DNA of 64,000 bases. Source: Sphingomonas sp. Leaf33 (lineage in GTDB: Bacteria; Pseudomonadota; Alphaproteobacteria; Sphingomonadales; Sphingomonadaceae). The stretch is taken from NCBI RefSeq assembly GCF_001421785.1, contig NZ_LMLB01000001.1, positions 269,137 to 333,136 on the forward strand, written 5' to 3'. The translations under genes and the position numbers were made by a program. Of the stretch, positions 45,809-53,702 are shown in pieces (within the stretch, counting starts at the first letter, position 1; the number at the start of each line of letters is the position of its first letter). The notes below the pieces were generated by a model. It was not told the origin of the DNA and searched no databases. It saw only the letters and a list, made by a program, of their open reading frames with translations.

Positions 45809-45942
45809 TGCCCGATTACCCTTCGCGCCAATCCCGTTCCCGCCCCCATGCCGCGCCGCCAAGCGCGCCGCAAGCCGATCCGCTGCAAAACGGGTGTTGA
45901 CAGCCCCACGATCCCTCCCCTAGAGGCGCCGGCCTACCCCGT

Positions 45943-46029
45943 GCCCAGATGGCGGAATTGGTAGACGCACCAGCTTCAGGTGCTGGCGCTCGCAAGGGCG
46001 TGGAGGTTCGAGTCCTCTTCTGGGCACCA
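45943..46029 (+). tRNA. tRNA-Leu (anticodon CAG)
   Basis: Acceptor stem GCCCAGA pairs with TCTGGGC, followed by A and an encoded CCA at 46027-46029. D-arm ATGGCGGAATTGGTAGAC, anticodon stem-loop CCAGCTTCAGGTGCTGG with anticodon CAG, a long variable arm (type II, as in Leu/Ser), and the T-loop GGTTCGAGTCC. Reads CUG codons. It lies alone between the SDR and the LacI gene. Confidence 0.97.
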
Positions 46030-46086
46030 TTTTCCAGAGCATTGATTTTCAACGGCAATGTCGGCCCTTCGGGGCCGTCCTCTGCC

Positions 46087-47106
46087 TCAGCTCGACGCGC
46101 GTATCACCAGGCGTGGCGGCAGGGTTTCGCCGGTCACCGTGCGGCCCGCGAGCTGGGCGATCAGCGTGTCGACCAGGACTTCGCCGGCGTGGCCGTAGTC
46201 CTGCGCGATCGTCGTCAGCGGCGGGCTGGCGCTGGCGGCGGCGGGGAGGTTGTCGAAGCCGACGACCGCGACGTCGCGCGGGATCGACAGGCCGGCGTCG
46301 GTCAGCGCGCGCATCGCGCCGATCGCGATCAGGTCGGACGCGGCAAAGATCGCGTCGAACGGAACGCCGCGGCCGATCAGGCGGCGCGCGGCATCCTCGC
46401 CGGCATCCTCGAACGCGACGACATCGACCTGCAGGCCGGGATCGACCGCCAGCCCGGCGGTGCGCAGCGCGCCGGCATAGCCGCGGTAGCGGTCGGCGAA
46501 TTCGGGATAATGTTCGGATCCGTCGCCCAGGAACGCGATGCGGCGGCGCCCGCGGTCGATCAGATGCTGCGCGGCGAGGCGCCCGCCCTCGACATTGTCG
46601 CAGCCGATCGTCGTCCCCGGCTGGCCCGGTCGGACCGATCCCCAGCGCACGAAATGCGTCTTCTGCGCGACCAGCTGATCCAGCCGCACGCGATAGGCGG
46701 AGTAATCGCCATAGCCGAGCAGGATGATGCCGTCGGCCTTGCGGCTGTCCTCGTAATCGACGTGCCAGTTTGCGGACAGCTGCTGGATGGAGACGAGCAG
46801 GTCGAAGCCGCGCTTGGCGCAGGTGCGCGTGATCGAGCCGAGCATCGACAGGAAGAACGGATTGATGAGCGAATCGTCGAGCGCCGGATCCTCGAAGAAC
46901 AACAGTGCCAGCGTATTGGTCATGCCGCGGCGGAGGGATGAGGCGTTCTTGTCGACCTTGTAATTCAGCTGGCGAGCGATCGCCTCGATCCGGATGCGCG
47001 TCGCTTCGCTGACCGTCCGGTCGCCGCGCAGCGCCCGGCTGACGGTCGGCTGCGACACGCCCGCCAGTTCCGCGATATCGAACGACGTGGGCTTTTCCTG
47101 CGACAT
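46087..47106 (-). CDS. LacI-family transcriptional regulator of the maltodextrin locus
   Basis: 339 residues from ATG 47106 (a GGGGGAG ribosome site precedes). N-terminal helix-turn-helix FDIAELAGVSQPTVSRALRG, hinge region RQLNYKVDKNASSLRRG, then the periplasmic-binding-protein-like effector domain (GRRRIAFLGDG, ASDLIAIGAMRALTDAGLSI, VGFDNLP). Divergent from the TonB receptor by 185 bp, as in the MalR arrangement of Caulobacter. Inferred to repress the mal operon and respond to a malto-oligosaccharide. Confidence 0.93.
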   Translation of the reverse strand: MSQEKPTSFDIAELAGVSQPTVSRALRGDRTVSEATRIRIEAIARQLNYKVDKNASSLRRGMTNTLALLFFEDPALDDSLINPFFLSMLGSITRTCAKRGFDLLVSIQQLSANWHVDYEDSRKADGIILLGYGDYSAYRVRLDQLVAQKTHFVRWGSVRPGQPGTTIGCDNVEGGRLAAQHLIDRGRRRIAFLGDGSEHYPEFADRYRGYAGALRTAGLAVDPGLQVDVVAFEDAGEDAARRLIGRGVPFDAIFAASDLIAIGAMRALTDAGLSIPRDVAVVGFDNLPAAASASPPLTTIAQDYGHAGEVLVDTLIAQLAGRTVTGETLPPRLVIRASS

Positions 47107-47149
47107 GCTCCCCCTGGCGATCCGCATCGTAGCGCGGCGGCAACACACG

Positions 47150-47165
47150 GCAATGCCCGTGCCTG
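47150..47165 (-). promoter_or_regulatory. Sigma-54-like match upstream of the LacI gene (weak candidate)
   Basis: Minus strand reads AGGCACG, four bases, TTGCC with GG and GC 10 bp apart, predicting a start near 47138 and a 32-nt leader to the LacI ATG. The match is less complete than the flagellar ones, and sigma-54 control of a sugar regulator would be unusual, so chance is a real possibility. Confidence 0.35.
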
Positions 47166-47166
47166 A

Positions 47167-47203
47167 ATACGTATGCCGTTCGCTTCCCCAAAGGTCACGC
47201 GTG
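47167..47203. promoter_or_regulatory. Candidate LacI operator sites in the divergent region
   Basis: Two perfect 8-bp palindromes with central CG lie in the 185-bp LacI/TonB-receptor gap: ATACGTAT at 47167-47174 and CACGCGTG at 47196-47203. LacI-family proteins bind CG-centred palindromes, and the positions suit a divergent operator. Neither is proven. Confidence 0.4.
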
Positions 47204-47291
47204 TTCCACATCGCGGGACGAAGCCGCCCGAGGGGGCGGTTCCCCGAAGCGTGCGAAAAGACGCGAAACCGGGGCAGAGGAGGGGATTTTC

Positions 47292-50153
47292 ATGCGGTAT
47301 TCCAGCAGCATTTCGACGCGTCGTCGCACCGGCCTGATCCTGGGCGCCAGCGCCATCGCGCTCGGCATCGCACTGCCCGCGGTCGCGCAGACCGCAGAGA
47401 ACGTGCCGGTCCAGAACCCGCCGAGCGGCCCCGTTGCCCCCGGCACGACCGAGGACGAGATGGGGACCGAAATCACGGTCACCGGTATCCGCGGCTCGCT
47501 GGAGGCATCGGCCCGCACCAAGCGCAACGCGACGATGATCGTCGATTCCGTGTCGGCCGAGGACGTCGGCAAGCTGCCCGACGTGTCGATCGCCGATTCG
47601 CTGGCGCGTATCCCGGGCGTGACCGCGCAGCGTCTGGAAGGCCGCGACCAGCGCCTGTCGATCCGCGGCCTCGGCCCCGACTTCTCGACCACGCTGCTCA
47701 ACGGGCGCGAGCAGGTGACGGTCGGCGACAACCGCGGCGTCGAATATGACCAGTATCCGTCCGAATTCTTCCAGAACGTCAACGTCTACAAGGGTGCCGA
47801 CCCCGCGCTGATCGCCGCCGGCATCTCGGGCACGGTCGATCTGCGGATGCTGCGCCCGCTCGACCAGGGCAAGCAGACCGTCGTCGTTTCGGCGCGGGGG
47901 CAGATGAATGACAAGAAGGCGCTGAACCCGGACGGTACGCGCTACGGCTATCGCGCGTCGGCGACCTATGTCGACCAGTTCGCCAACGACACGCTGGGCG
48001 TCGCGATCGGTGCGTCGGCGACGCAGACCCCGACCCAGATCGAGCGCTACAACGCCTGGGGCTTCCCCAATGCGTCGCAGGCCGGGGGCAACCTGATCCT
48101 CGGCGGCGCCAAGCCGTACGTGCAGTCGAACCTGCTGAAGCGTTACGGCGGCGTCGCGACGATCGAATGGCAGCCCTCGGACAGCTTCCATTCGACGTTC
48201 GATGCGCTGTATTCGAACTTCGAAGAGGTACAGCGCCTGCGCGGTATCGAATTCCCGATCAATCCCGACTGGGCAGGGACGTCGTCGGGCACGACGGCGA
48301 TCGCGCCGGGCTATACGGTGTCGAACGGCCTGGTGACGGCAGCAACGATCAGCAACGTCGTCGCCGTGCAGCGCAACGACTATAACCGCCGCAAGGCCGA
48401 GAACCTGTCGCTGGGCTGGAACAACGATCTGCGGATCGGCGAGACGACCCACCTGAAGGTCGACGCCAGCTGGAGCCGCGCGACCCGCACCGACTTCCTG
48501 CTCGAAACCTATTCGGGCACCGGCTACAATGCCACCGGCGCCAAGGACACGATCCGCATCACGCAGAACGGCGACGGCACCTATGACATCGTGCCGACGC
48601 TCGATTATTCGAACACCAGCATCGTCCGCCTGACCGATCCGCGCGGCTGGGGCTACAACGGCACGGCCGCGGTCGTGCAGGCCGGCTTCCTCAACCAGCC
48701 CGACTTCACCGACGACCTGAAGTCGCTGCGTGCCAGCCTGGACGGCGAATTCGGGAACCTTGGCGTCATCAAGGGCTGGGAAATCGGCGGCAACTTCAGC
48801 CGTCGCCAGAAGGAAAGCAACTACACGTCGTTCTTCCTGTGCCCGAAGGGGGGCGGCACCAACTGCACCGTCGCCAGCGGGACGCCGACCAGCCTGGCGG
48901 TGCCGGCCGACGTCCTGCTCGATCGCAAGGTCAGCCTGGATTACCTGGGCGTGCCGCAGATGCTGACCTACGACCCGCTCAAGGTCTATGGCCTGCTGAA
49001 CTCGGTCTATGACAACCGTCCGTCGTCGCTGGTGCGCGACAACGTGGTCACCGAGAACGTCTGGACCGGCTATGGCAAGATCGTCATCGACGGCCTGGCC
49101 GGCGGCAAGGCGCTGAAGGGCACGCTGGGCGTCCAGGTGGTCCATACCGAACAGAGCTCGGACGGCCAGATCGCCAATCTGCTGAACGGCGTCGTCACGA
49201 CGGCCCCGGTCACCGGCAAGACGACCTACACCAACATCCTTCCGTCGGCGACGATGTCGGTCGAGCTGATGCCCGCCTTCTACGTCAAGCTGAACGCGGC
49301 GCAGACGATGGTGCGCCCGCGGCTCGACCAGGAACGCATCACCCAGGACGTCGGCATCAACACGGCCAACATCGGCCGCGGGAGCCTGCCGCAGAACAGC
49401 CCGTTCAGCTCGACCGGCGGCAACATCAACCTGCGGCCGTACAAGTCGACCAATATCGACGTCAGCTTCGAGAAGTATCTGGATGACGGCGGCTATCTGG
49501 CGCTGACCGGCTTTTACAAGCATCTGACCGATTTCGTCGATCCGACCAGCTCGACGCTGTTCGACTTCTCCGGACTGCTGCCGGCGCTGACCCCGGCGCA
49601 GCAGGCGACGATCCGGGCGCAGAACGCGCAGTTCGGTCTGGTGTCGCAGCCGACGAACGCGGGCGGCGGTGACGTGCTGGGCGTCGAGGCGACGGCATCG
49701 CTGCCGTTCAGGATGTTCACACAGGCGCTCGACGGGTTCGGCGTGTTCGTGACCGGCACCTATGTCGACAGCGCGATCAAGTACGGGTCCAACCCGACCG
49801 TCGCGATCACCATCCCGGGCCAGTCGAAATGGGTCGGCACGGCGACCGGCTATTTCGAGAAGGGCGGCTTCCAGACGCGCGTCACCTACCGCTATCGCTC
49901 GAGCTTCCTGGCCGAACTGGCCGGCCTGTCGGCCAACCCCGAGTTCCGTCAGGGCAAGGCCGAAGGCGTGCTCGATGCGCAGATCGGCTACGAGTTCAAG
50001 TCCGGGCCGCTGACGGGTCTGTCGGTGCTGTTGCAGGGCAAGAACCTGACCGACGAACCGTTCGTGACCAGTGAAGCGACCGACCCGCGCCTGGTGCGCG
50101 AATACCAGCGGTACACGCGCGACTATTACCTGGGCGTGACGTACAAGTTCTGA
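47292..50153 (+). CDS. TonB-dependent outer-membrane receptor (maltodextrin type)
   Basis: 953 residues: signal peptide (LILGASAIALGIALPAVAQ), TonB box region EITVTGIRGSLE, plug domain (VSIADSLARIPGVTAQRLEG, RGLGPDFSTTLLNGR), and a 22-strand barrel ending in the conserved aromatic residue (YYLGVTYKF). The group with the RNATMIVDSVSAEDVGKLPD lead-in is the large sphingomonad/Caulobacter carbohydrate-receptor class. Substrate inferred from its neighbours: malto-oligosaccharides. First gene of the rightward operon. Confidence 0.95.
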   Translation: MRYSSSISTRRRTGLILGASAIALGIALPAVAQTAENVPVQNPPSGPVAPGTTEDEMGTEITVTGIRGSLEASARTKRNATMIVDSVSAEDVGKLPDVSIADSLARIPGVTAQRLEGRDQRLSIRGLGPDFSTTLLNGREQVTVGDNRGVEYDQYPSEFFQNVNVYKGADPALIAAGISGTVDLRMLRPLDQGKQTVVVSARGQMNDKKALNPDGTRYGYRASATYVDQFANDTLGVAIGASATQTPTQIERYNAWGFPNASQAGGNLILGGAKPYVQSNLLKRYGGVATIEWQPSDSFHSTFDALYSNFEEVQRLRGIEFPINPDWAGTSSGTTAIAPGYTVSNGLVTAATISNVVAVQRNDYNRRKAENLSLGWNNDLRIGETTHLKVDASWSRATRTDFLLETYSGTGYNATGAKDTIRITQNGDGTYDIVPTLDYSNTSIVRLTDPRGWGYNGTAAVVQAGFLNQPDFTDDLKSLRASLDGEFGNLGVIKGWEIGGNFSRRQKESNYTSFFLCPKGGGTNCTVASGTPTSLAVPADVLLDRKVSLDYLGVPQMLTYDPLKVYGLLNSVYDNRPSSLVRDNVVTENVWTGYGKIVIDGLAGGKALKGTLGVQVVHTEQSSDGQIANLLNGVVTTAPVTGKTTYTNILPSATMSVELMPAFYVKLNAAQTMVRPRLDQERITQDVGINTANIGRGSLPQNSPFSSTGGNINLRPYKSTNIDVSFEKYLDDGGYLALTGFYKHLTDFVDPTSSTLFDFSGLLPALTPAQQATIRAQNAQFGLVSQPTNAGGGDVLGVEATASLPFRMFTQALDGFGVFVTGTYVDSAIKYGSNPTVAITIPGQSKWVGTATGYFEKGGFQTRVTYRYRSSFLAELAGLSANPEFRQGKAEGVLDAQIGYEFKSGPLTGLSVLLQGKNLTDEPFVTSEATDPRLVREYQRYTRDYYLGVTYKF

Positions 50154-50162
50154 CGAACCGCG

Positions 50163-50205
50163 CCTCCCCGTTCGTGCCGCGGGTGTCGATGCACGAGCGG
50201 GGAGG
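50163..50205 (+). terminator. Hairpin after the TonB receptor gene
   Basis: Arms 50163-50177 (CCTCCCCGTTCGTGC) and 50191-50205 pair over 15 bp with a 13-nt loop; the one mismatch is a U-G pair in the transcript. It starts 10 bp after the receptor stop. No U-run follows, so partial termination or mRNA protection is likelier than full stop; this would give more receptor than downstream enzymes. Confidence 0.55.
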
Positions 50206-50244
50206 GGCAACTCTTCTCCCCAAGTTCAGGACGGGAGCGCGGAC

Positions 50245-51759
50245 ATGACCACCAACCCACCGATCCGCATCGTGATCGCCGGCGGCGGATCGGCGGGCTG
50301 GATGTGCGCGGCGGCGTTCGGCCGGTTCCTGGGGCCGGGCGTCATCGTCACGTTGGTCGAATCGGACGAGATCGGCATCGTCGGGGTCGGCGAAGCGACG
50401 ATTCCGCAGATCCGCCTGTTCAATCAGGCGCTGGGTATCGACGAGGACGCCTTCGTCCGCGCGACGGGGGCGACATTCAAGCTGGGGATCGAGTTCGTCG
50501 GCTGGGGTGCAGCTGGAGAGCGCTATATGCACGCGTTCGGCGATATCGGGCGCGACAGCGGGCTGACGCCGTTCCATCATCTGTGGCTGCGAGGGCGCAG
50601 CGAGGGCGTCGCCGGGCCACTGTCGGCCTATTCGCTGAACAATCAGGCCGCGCTCGCCGGGCGGATGCAACGGGGCAAGCCGCGGACGGCACCGGTGCTG
50701 CCCGACATGCCCTACGCCTTTCATTTCGACGCGAGTCTCTACGCCGCGTACCTGCGCCGCTTCGCTGAAGCGCGCGGCGTCACGCGGGTGGAGGGGCGGA
50801 TCGTCGCGGTCGAGCGTGATGGCGCGAGCGGCGATGTCGCCGCGCTGATGCTGGACCATGATCGGCGGATCGAGGGCGACCTGTTTCTCGACTGCACCGG
50901 CTTTCGCGCGCTGCTGATCGAAGGCGCATTGGGCGCGGGATACGAGGACTGGACACACTGGCTGCCGTGCGACCGCGCGATGGCGGTGCCCTCGGCACGG
51001 GCGACAGACTTCACGCCGTACACGCGCGCCAGTGCACACCGTGCGGGCTGGCAGTGGCGTATCCCGCTCCAGCATCGCACCGGCAACGGCGTCGTCTACA
51101 GTTCCGCGCATATGAGCGACGACGCGGCGCGCGACCAACTGCTGGCGAACCTGGACAGCGCGCCCTTGGCCGAGCCGCGACCCCTGCGCTTCACGACCGG
51201 GCGGCGGCGGGAATTGTGGAAGGCGAACGTCATCGCCATCGGCCTGGCGTCGGGGTTCCTCGAACCGCTCGAATCGACCAGCATCCACATGATCCAGTCG
51301 GCGATCGAGCGCGTGCTAAAGCTGCTGCCGGGTCGTCGGATCGCGCCGGCGCTGCGCGACGAATACAACCGCCAGGCGGTGTTCGAATATGAGCGCGTCC
51401 GCGACTTCATCCTGCTCCACTACGTCGCCAACCGCCGCGACGAGCCGTTCTGGCGCGAGCGGCGCGAAACGGCGCTGCCCGACACGCTGCGCGCCAAGCT
51501 CGACCTTTGGAAGGCGGCCGCGCAGATCACGCGCGATCGCGAGGAACTGTTCACCGAGGTCGGCTGGCTCCAGGTGCTGATCGGGCAGGGCGTCATGCCC
51601 GACGCTTGGCATCCGCTCGCCGATGCGATGCCCGCGGCACAGGTCGCGGAGTTTCTCGACATCCTGCCCAGACTCACCGCGCGCGAGGTTGCCCAGATGC
51701 CCGGACACGCCGACTTCATCGCGCGGTATTGCGCGGCGGCGGAAGGAGTGGCGGCATGA
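50245..51759 (+). CDS. Flavin-dependent tryptophan-halogenase family protein (first copy)
   Basis: 504 residues. FAD-binding GGGSAGW near the N-terminus; the halogenase catalytic lysine is Lys79 (ATFKLGIEF); the WxWxIP signature is WQWRIP at 269-274; the conserved Glu lies in GFLEPLESTSI near 340. All the residues needed for hypohalous-acid chemistry are present. The enzyme needs reduced flavin from a partner reductase, which is not encoded nearby. It sits inside a sugar operon between the receptor and an amylase, with no aromatic metabolism genes. Stop overlaps the next ATG. Confidence 0.9.
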   Translation: MTTNPPIRIVIAGGGSAGWMCAAAFGRFLGPGVIVTLVESDEIGIVGVGEATIPQIRLFNQALGIDEDAFVRATGATFKLGIEFVGWGAAGERYMHAFGDIGRDSGLTPFHHLWLRGRSEGVAGPLSAYSLNNQAALAGRMQRGKPRTAPVLPDMPYAFHFDASLYAAYLRRFAEARGVTRVEGRIVAVERDGASGDVAALMLDHDRRIEGDLFLDCTGFRALLIEGALGAGYEDWTHWLPCDRAMAVPSARATDFTPYTRASAHRAGWQWRIPLQHRTGNGVVYSSAHMSDDAARDQLLANLDSAPLAEPRPLRFTTGRRRELWKANVIAIGLASGFLEPLESTSIHMIQSAIERVLKLLPGRRIAPALRDEYNRQAVFEYERVRDFILLHYVANRRDEPFWRERRETALPDTLRAKLDLWKAAAQITRDREELFTEVGWLQVLIGQGVMPDAWHPLADAMPAAQVAEFLDILPRLTAREVAQMPGHADFIARYCAAAEGVAA

Positions 51760-53702
51760 GCTTGGCGCTTTCGCTCGCGTTGGCGGTCGACTCTCACACC
51801 GGTCGTGCTGAGCTTGTCGAAGCGCTGTCCTTCTTGCCAACCGCGAGCAAGCGGCATGAAGAAGGGCAGCCCTTCGACAAGCTCAGGACGAACGGGTCGG
51901 GGGATGTTGCGCCTTCGCTATCGAACAATGGGGAGGGCGCGCGCGCCAACGACGGCGGTACATTTCGCGCCCGCCCGCCCGAAGACGAGATCATCTATTT
52001 CGTCCTGCCCGACCGCTTCGACAATGCCGATCGTGCAAACGACCGCGGGGGCCTGACGGGCGGGCCGCTCCGGACCGGGTTCGACCCCACCCGCAAGGGC
52101 TTCTACCACGGCGGCGACCTGAAGGGGCTGGTTCGCCGGCTCGACTATATCCAGAGCCTCGGCGCGACCGCGCTGTGGGTTGGCCCGATTTTCAAGAACA
52201 AGGCGGTGCAAGGCGCGCCGGGCCAGGAGAGCGCCGGATATCACGGATACTGGATCACCGACTTCACGACCGTCGACCCGCATCTGGGCACCGACGACGA
52301 CTTCCGCGCGCTGGTCGATGCCGCGCATACGCGTGGCCTGAAGGTCTATATGGACATCATCGTCAACCATACCGCGGACGTTATCCAGATGCGCGAGTGC
52401 GCGGGGAAGGGCGTGTGCCTGTACCGGTCGCGTGCCGATTACCCTTATCAGCGGCGCGGCGGCGTCGCGGGGCCTGCGATCAACGCCGGGTTCGCGGGTG
52501 ACGATGTCCATGCGGCGGCCAATTTCGCGAAGCTGACCGACCCGACCTACGCCTACACGCCCGTCGTTCCCGCAGCCGAAAAAGGCATCAAGGTGCCGGC
52601 GTGGCTGAACGACGTGTCGCTGTACCACAACCGCGGCGACACGACGTATCGAAACGAAAGCTCGACGATCGGTGACTTCGTCGGGCTCGACGACCTGATG
52701 ACGGAGAACCCGCGCGTGGTCGCAGGGATGATCGACATCTTCGGCGGCTGGATCGATCGCTACGGCGTCGACGGTTTTCGCATCGACACCGCCAAGCATG
52801 TGAACCCCGAATTCTGGCAGGCTTTCGTGCCGGCGATGGAGGCACGCGCCAAGGCGAAGGGTATCGCCAACTTCCACATCTTCGGTGAAGTGTCCGAACA
52901 CGACATCCGCCCGGCCGCGCTCGCTGAGTGGACACGCACCGCAGGCCTGCCCGCCGTGCTCGACTTCGCGTTCAAGGAAACGGTCGCCGCGACCGTTGCC
53001 GGTGGCCAGGGCACCATCCTGTTCGAGCATCTGTTCGACGGCGATGCGATCTATGCGCAGGGCGCCGACACCGCGCGCATCCTGCCGACCTTTACCGGCA
53101 ACCACGACGACGGCCGCGTCGCGACATCGATCCGCAAGGCGTTTCCGACTGCGTCCGAGAGCGAGATCCTCGACCGTGTGAAACTGTCGAACGCGCTGCT
53201 GCTGACGCTTCGCGGCGTGCCGACGATCTATTCGGGCGACGAACAGGGCTTCTCCGGCGACGGCGGCGACCAGGACGCGCGCGAGGACATGTTCGCGAGC
53301 CGCGTCGCGAGCTACAACGACAATCGGCTGGTCGGCTCGACCCGCACGACCGCGACCGACAATTTCGGCACCGATGGCCCGCTGTTCCGGCAGATCGCCG
53401 AACTGGCCCGCATCCGCCGCGCCGAGCCCGCGCTGCGCCGCGGATCGACCGTGATCCGTTATCGCCAGGACACGCCGGGCCTGCTCGCGATCTCGCGGCT
53501 CGACCCCGAAACGCACCGCGAAGTGCTGCTGACCTTCAACACCGCGACCGCGCCGGTGACGGCCCAGGTTCAGGTCGAAGTCGGCTCGCGCAACTTCTCC
53601 GCGCTCACCGGCCCCTGTGCCACCACCGCCACCGCACCCGGCAGCGTCACCGTCACGCTGCCGCCGCTCGGCTATGCCATCTGCGCTTCGGACCCGACAT
53701 GA
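51756..53702 (+). CDS. GH13 alpha-amylase with an in-frame palindromic repeat near the N-terminus
   Basis: 648 residues; hydrolyses alpha-1,4-glucans. The catalytic domain begins near residue 74 (EDEIIYFVLPDRFDN). The nucleophile Asp is in GFRIDTAKHV (~343), the acid Glu in FGEVSE (~378), and the transition-state Asp in FTGNHDDGR (~450). A beta-sandwich domain ends the protein. The N-terminus is odd: MSLALSLALAVDSHTG, a poor signal peptide without basic residues, runs straight into a dispersed 100-bp repeat (51799-51895) read in frame as ~32 residues (RAELVEALSFL ... EGQPFDKLRTNG). I see no ATG or GTG start in frame between the repeat and the catalytic domain. Confidence 0.9.
   Translation: MSLALSLALAVDSHTGRAELVEALSFLPTASKRHEEGQPFDKLRTNGSGDVAPSLSNNGEGARANDGGTFRARPPEDEIIYFVLPDRFDNADRANDRGGLTGGPLRTGFDPTRKGFYHGGDLKGLVRRLDYIQSLGATALWVGPIFKNKAVQGAPGQESAGYHGYWITDFTTVDPHLGTDDDFRALVDAAHTRGLKVYMDIIVNHTADVIQMRECAGKGVCLYRSRADYPYQRRGGVAGPAINAGFAGDDVHAAANFAKLTDPTYAYTPVVPAAEKGIKVPAWLNDVSLYHNRGDTTYRNESSTIGDFVGLDDLMTENPRVVAGMIDIFGGWIDRYGVDGFRIDTAKHVNPEFWQAFVPAMEARAKAKGIANFHIFGEVSEHDIRPAALAEWTRTAGLPAVLDFAFKETVAATVAGGQGTILFEHLFDGDAIYAQGADTARILPTFTGNHDDGRVATSIRKAFPTASESEILDRVKLSNALLLTLRGVPTIYSGDEQGFSGDGGDQDAREDMFASRVASYNDNRLVGSTRTTATDNFGTDGPLFRQIAELARIRRAEPALRRGSTVIRYRQDTPGLLAISRLDPETHREVLLTFNTATAPVTAQVQVEVGSRNFSALTGPCATTATAPGSVTVTLPPLGYAICASDPT
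51799..51895. repeat. Dispersed palindromic repeat, translated within the amylase gene
   Basis: A full two-armed copy of the family element (left CCGGTCGTGCTGAGC, right ending CTCAGGACGAACGG). Both arms and the centre stay open in the amylase frame. The length, 97 bp rather than 100, is not a multiple of three, so the current frame depends on flanking bases as well. Confidence 0.9.

Noticed and set aside
46965..50210. 1081-codon minus-strand open frame opposite the TonB receptor
   Set aside because: It is rich in Arg, His, Asp and Gln, has no domain signatures and mirrors a GC-rich gene; the plus-strand receptor is clear from signal peptide, plug and barrel.
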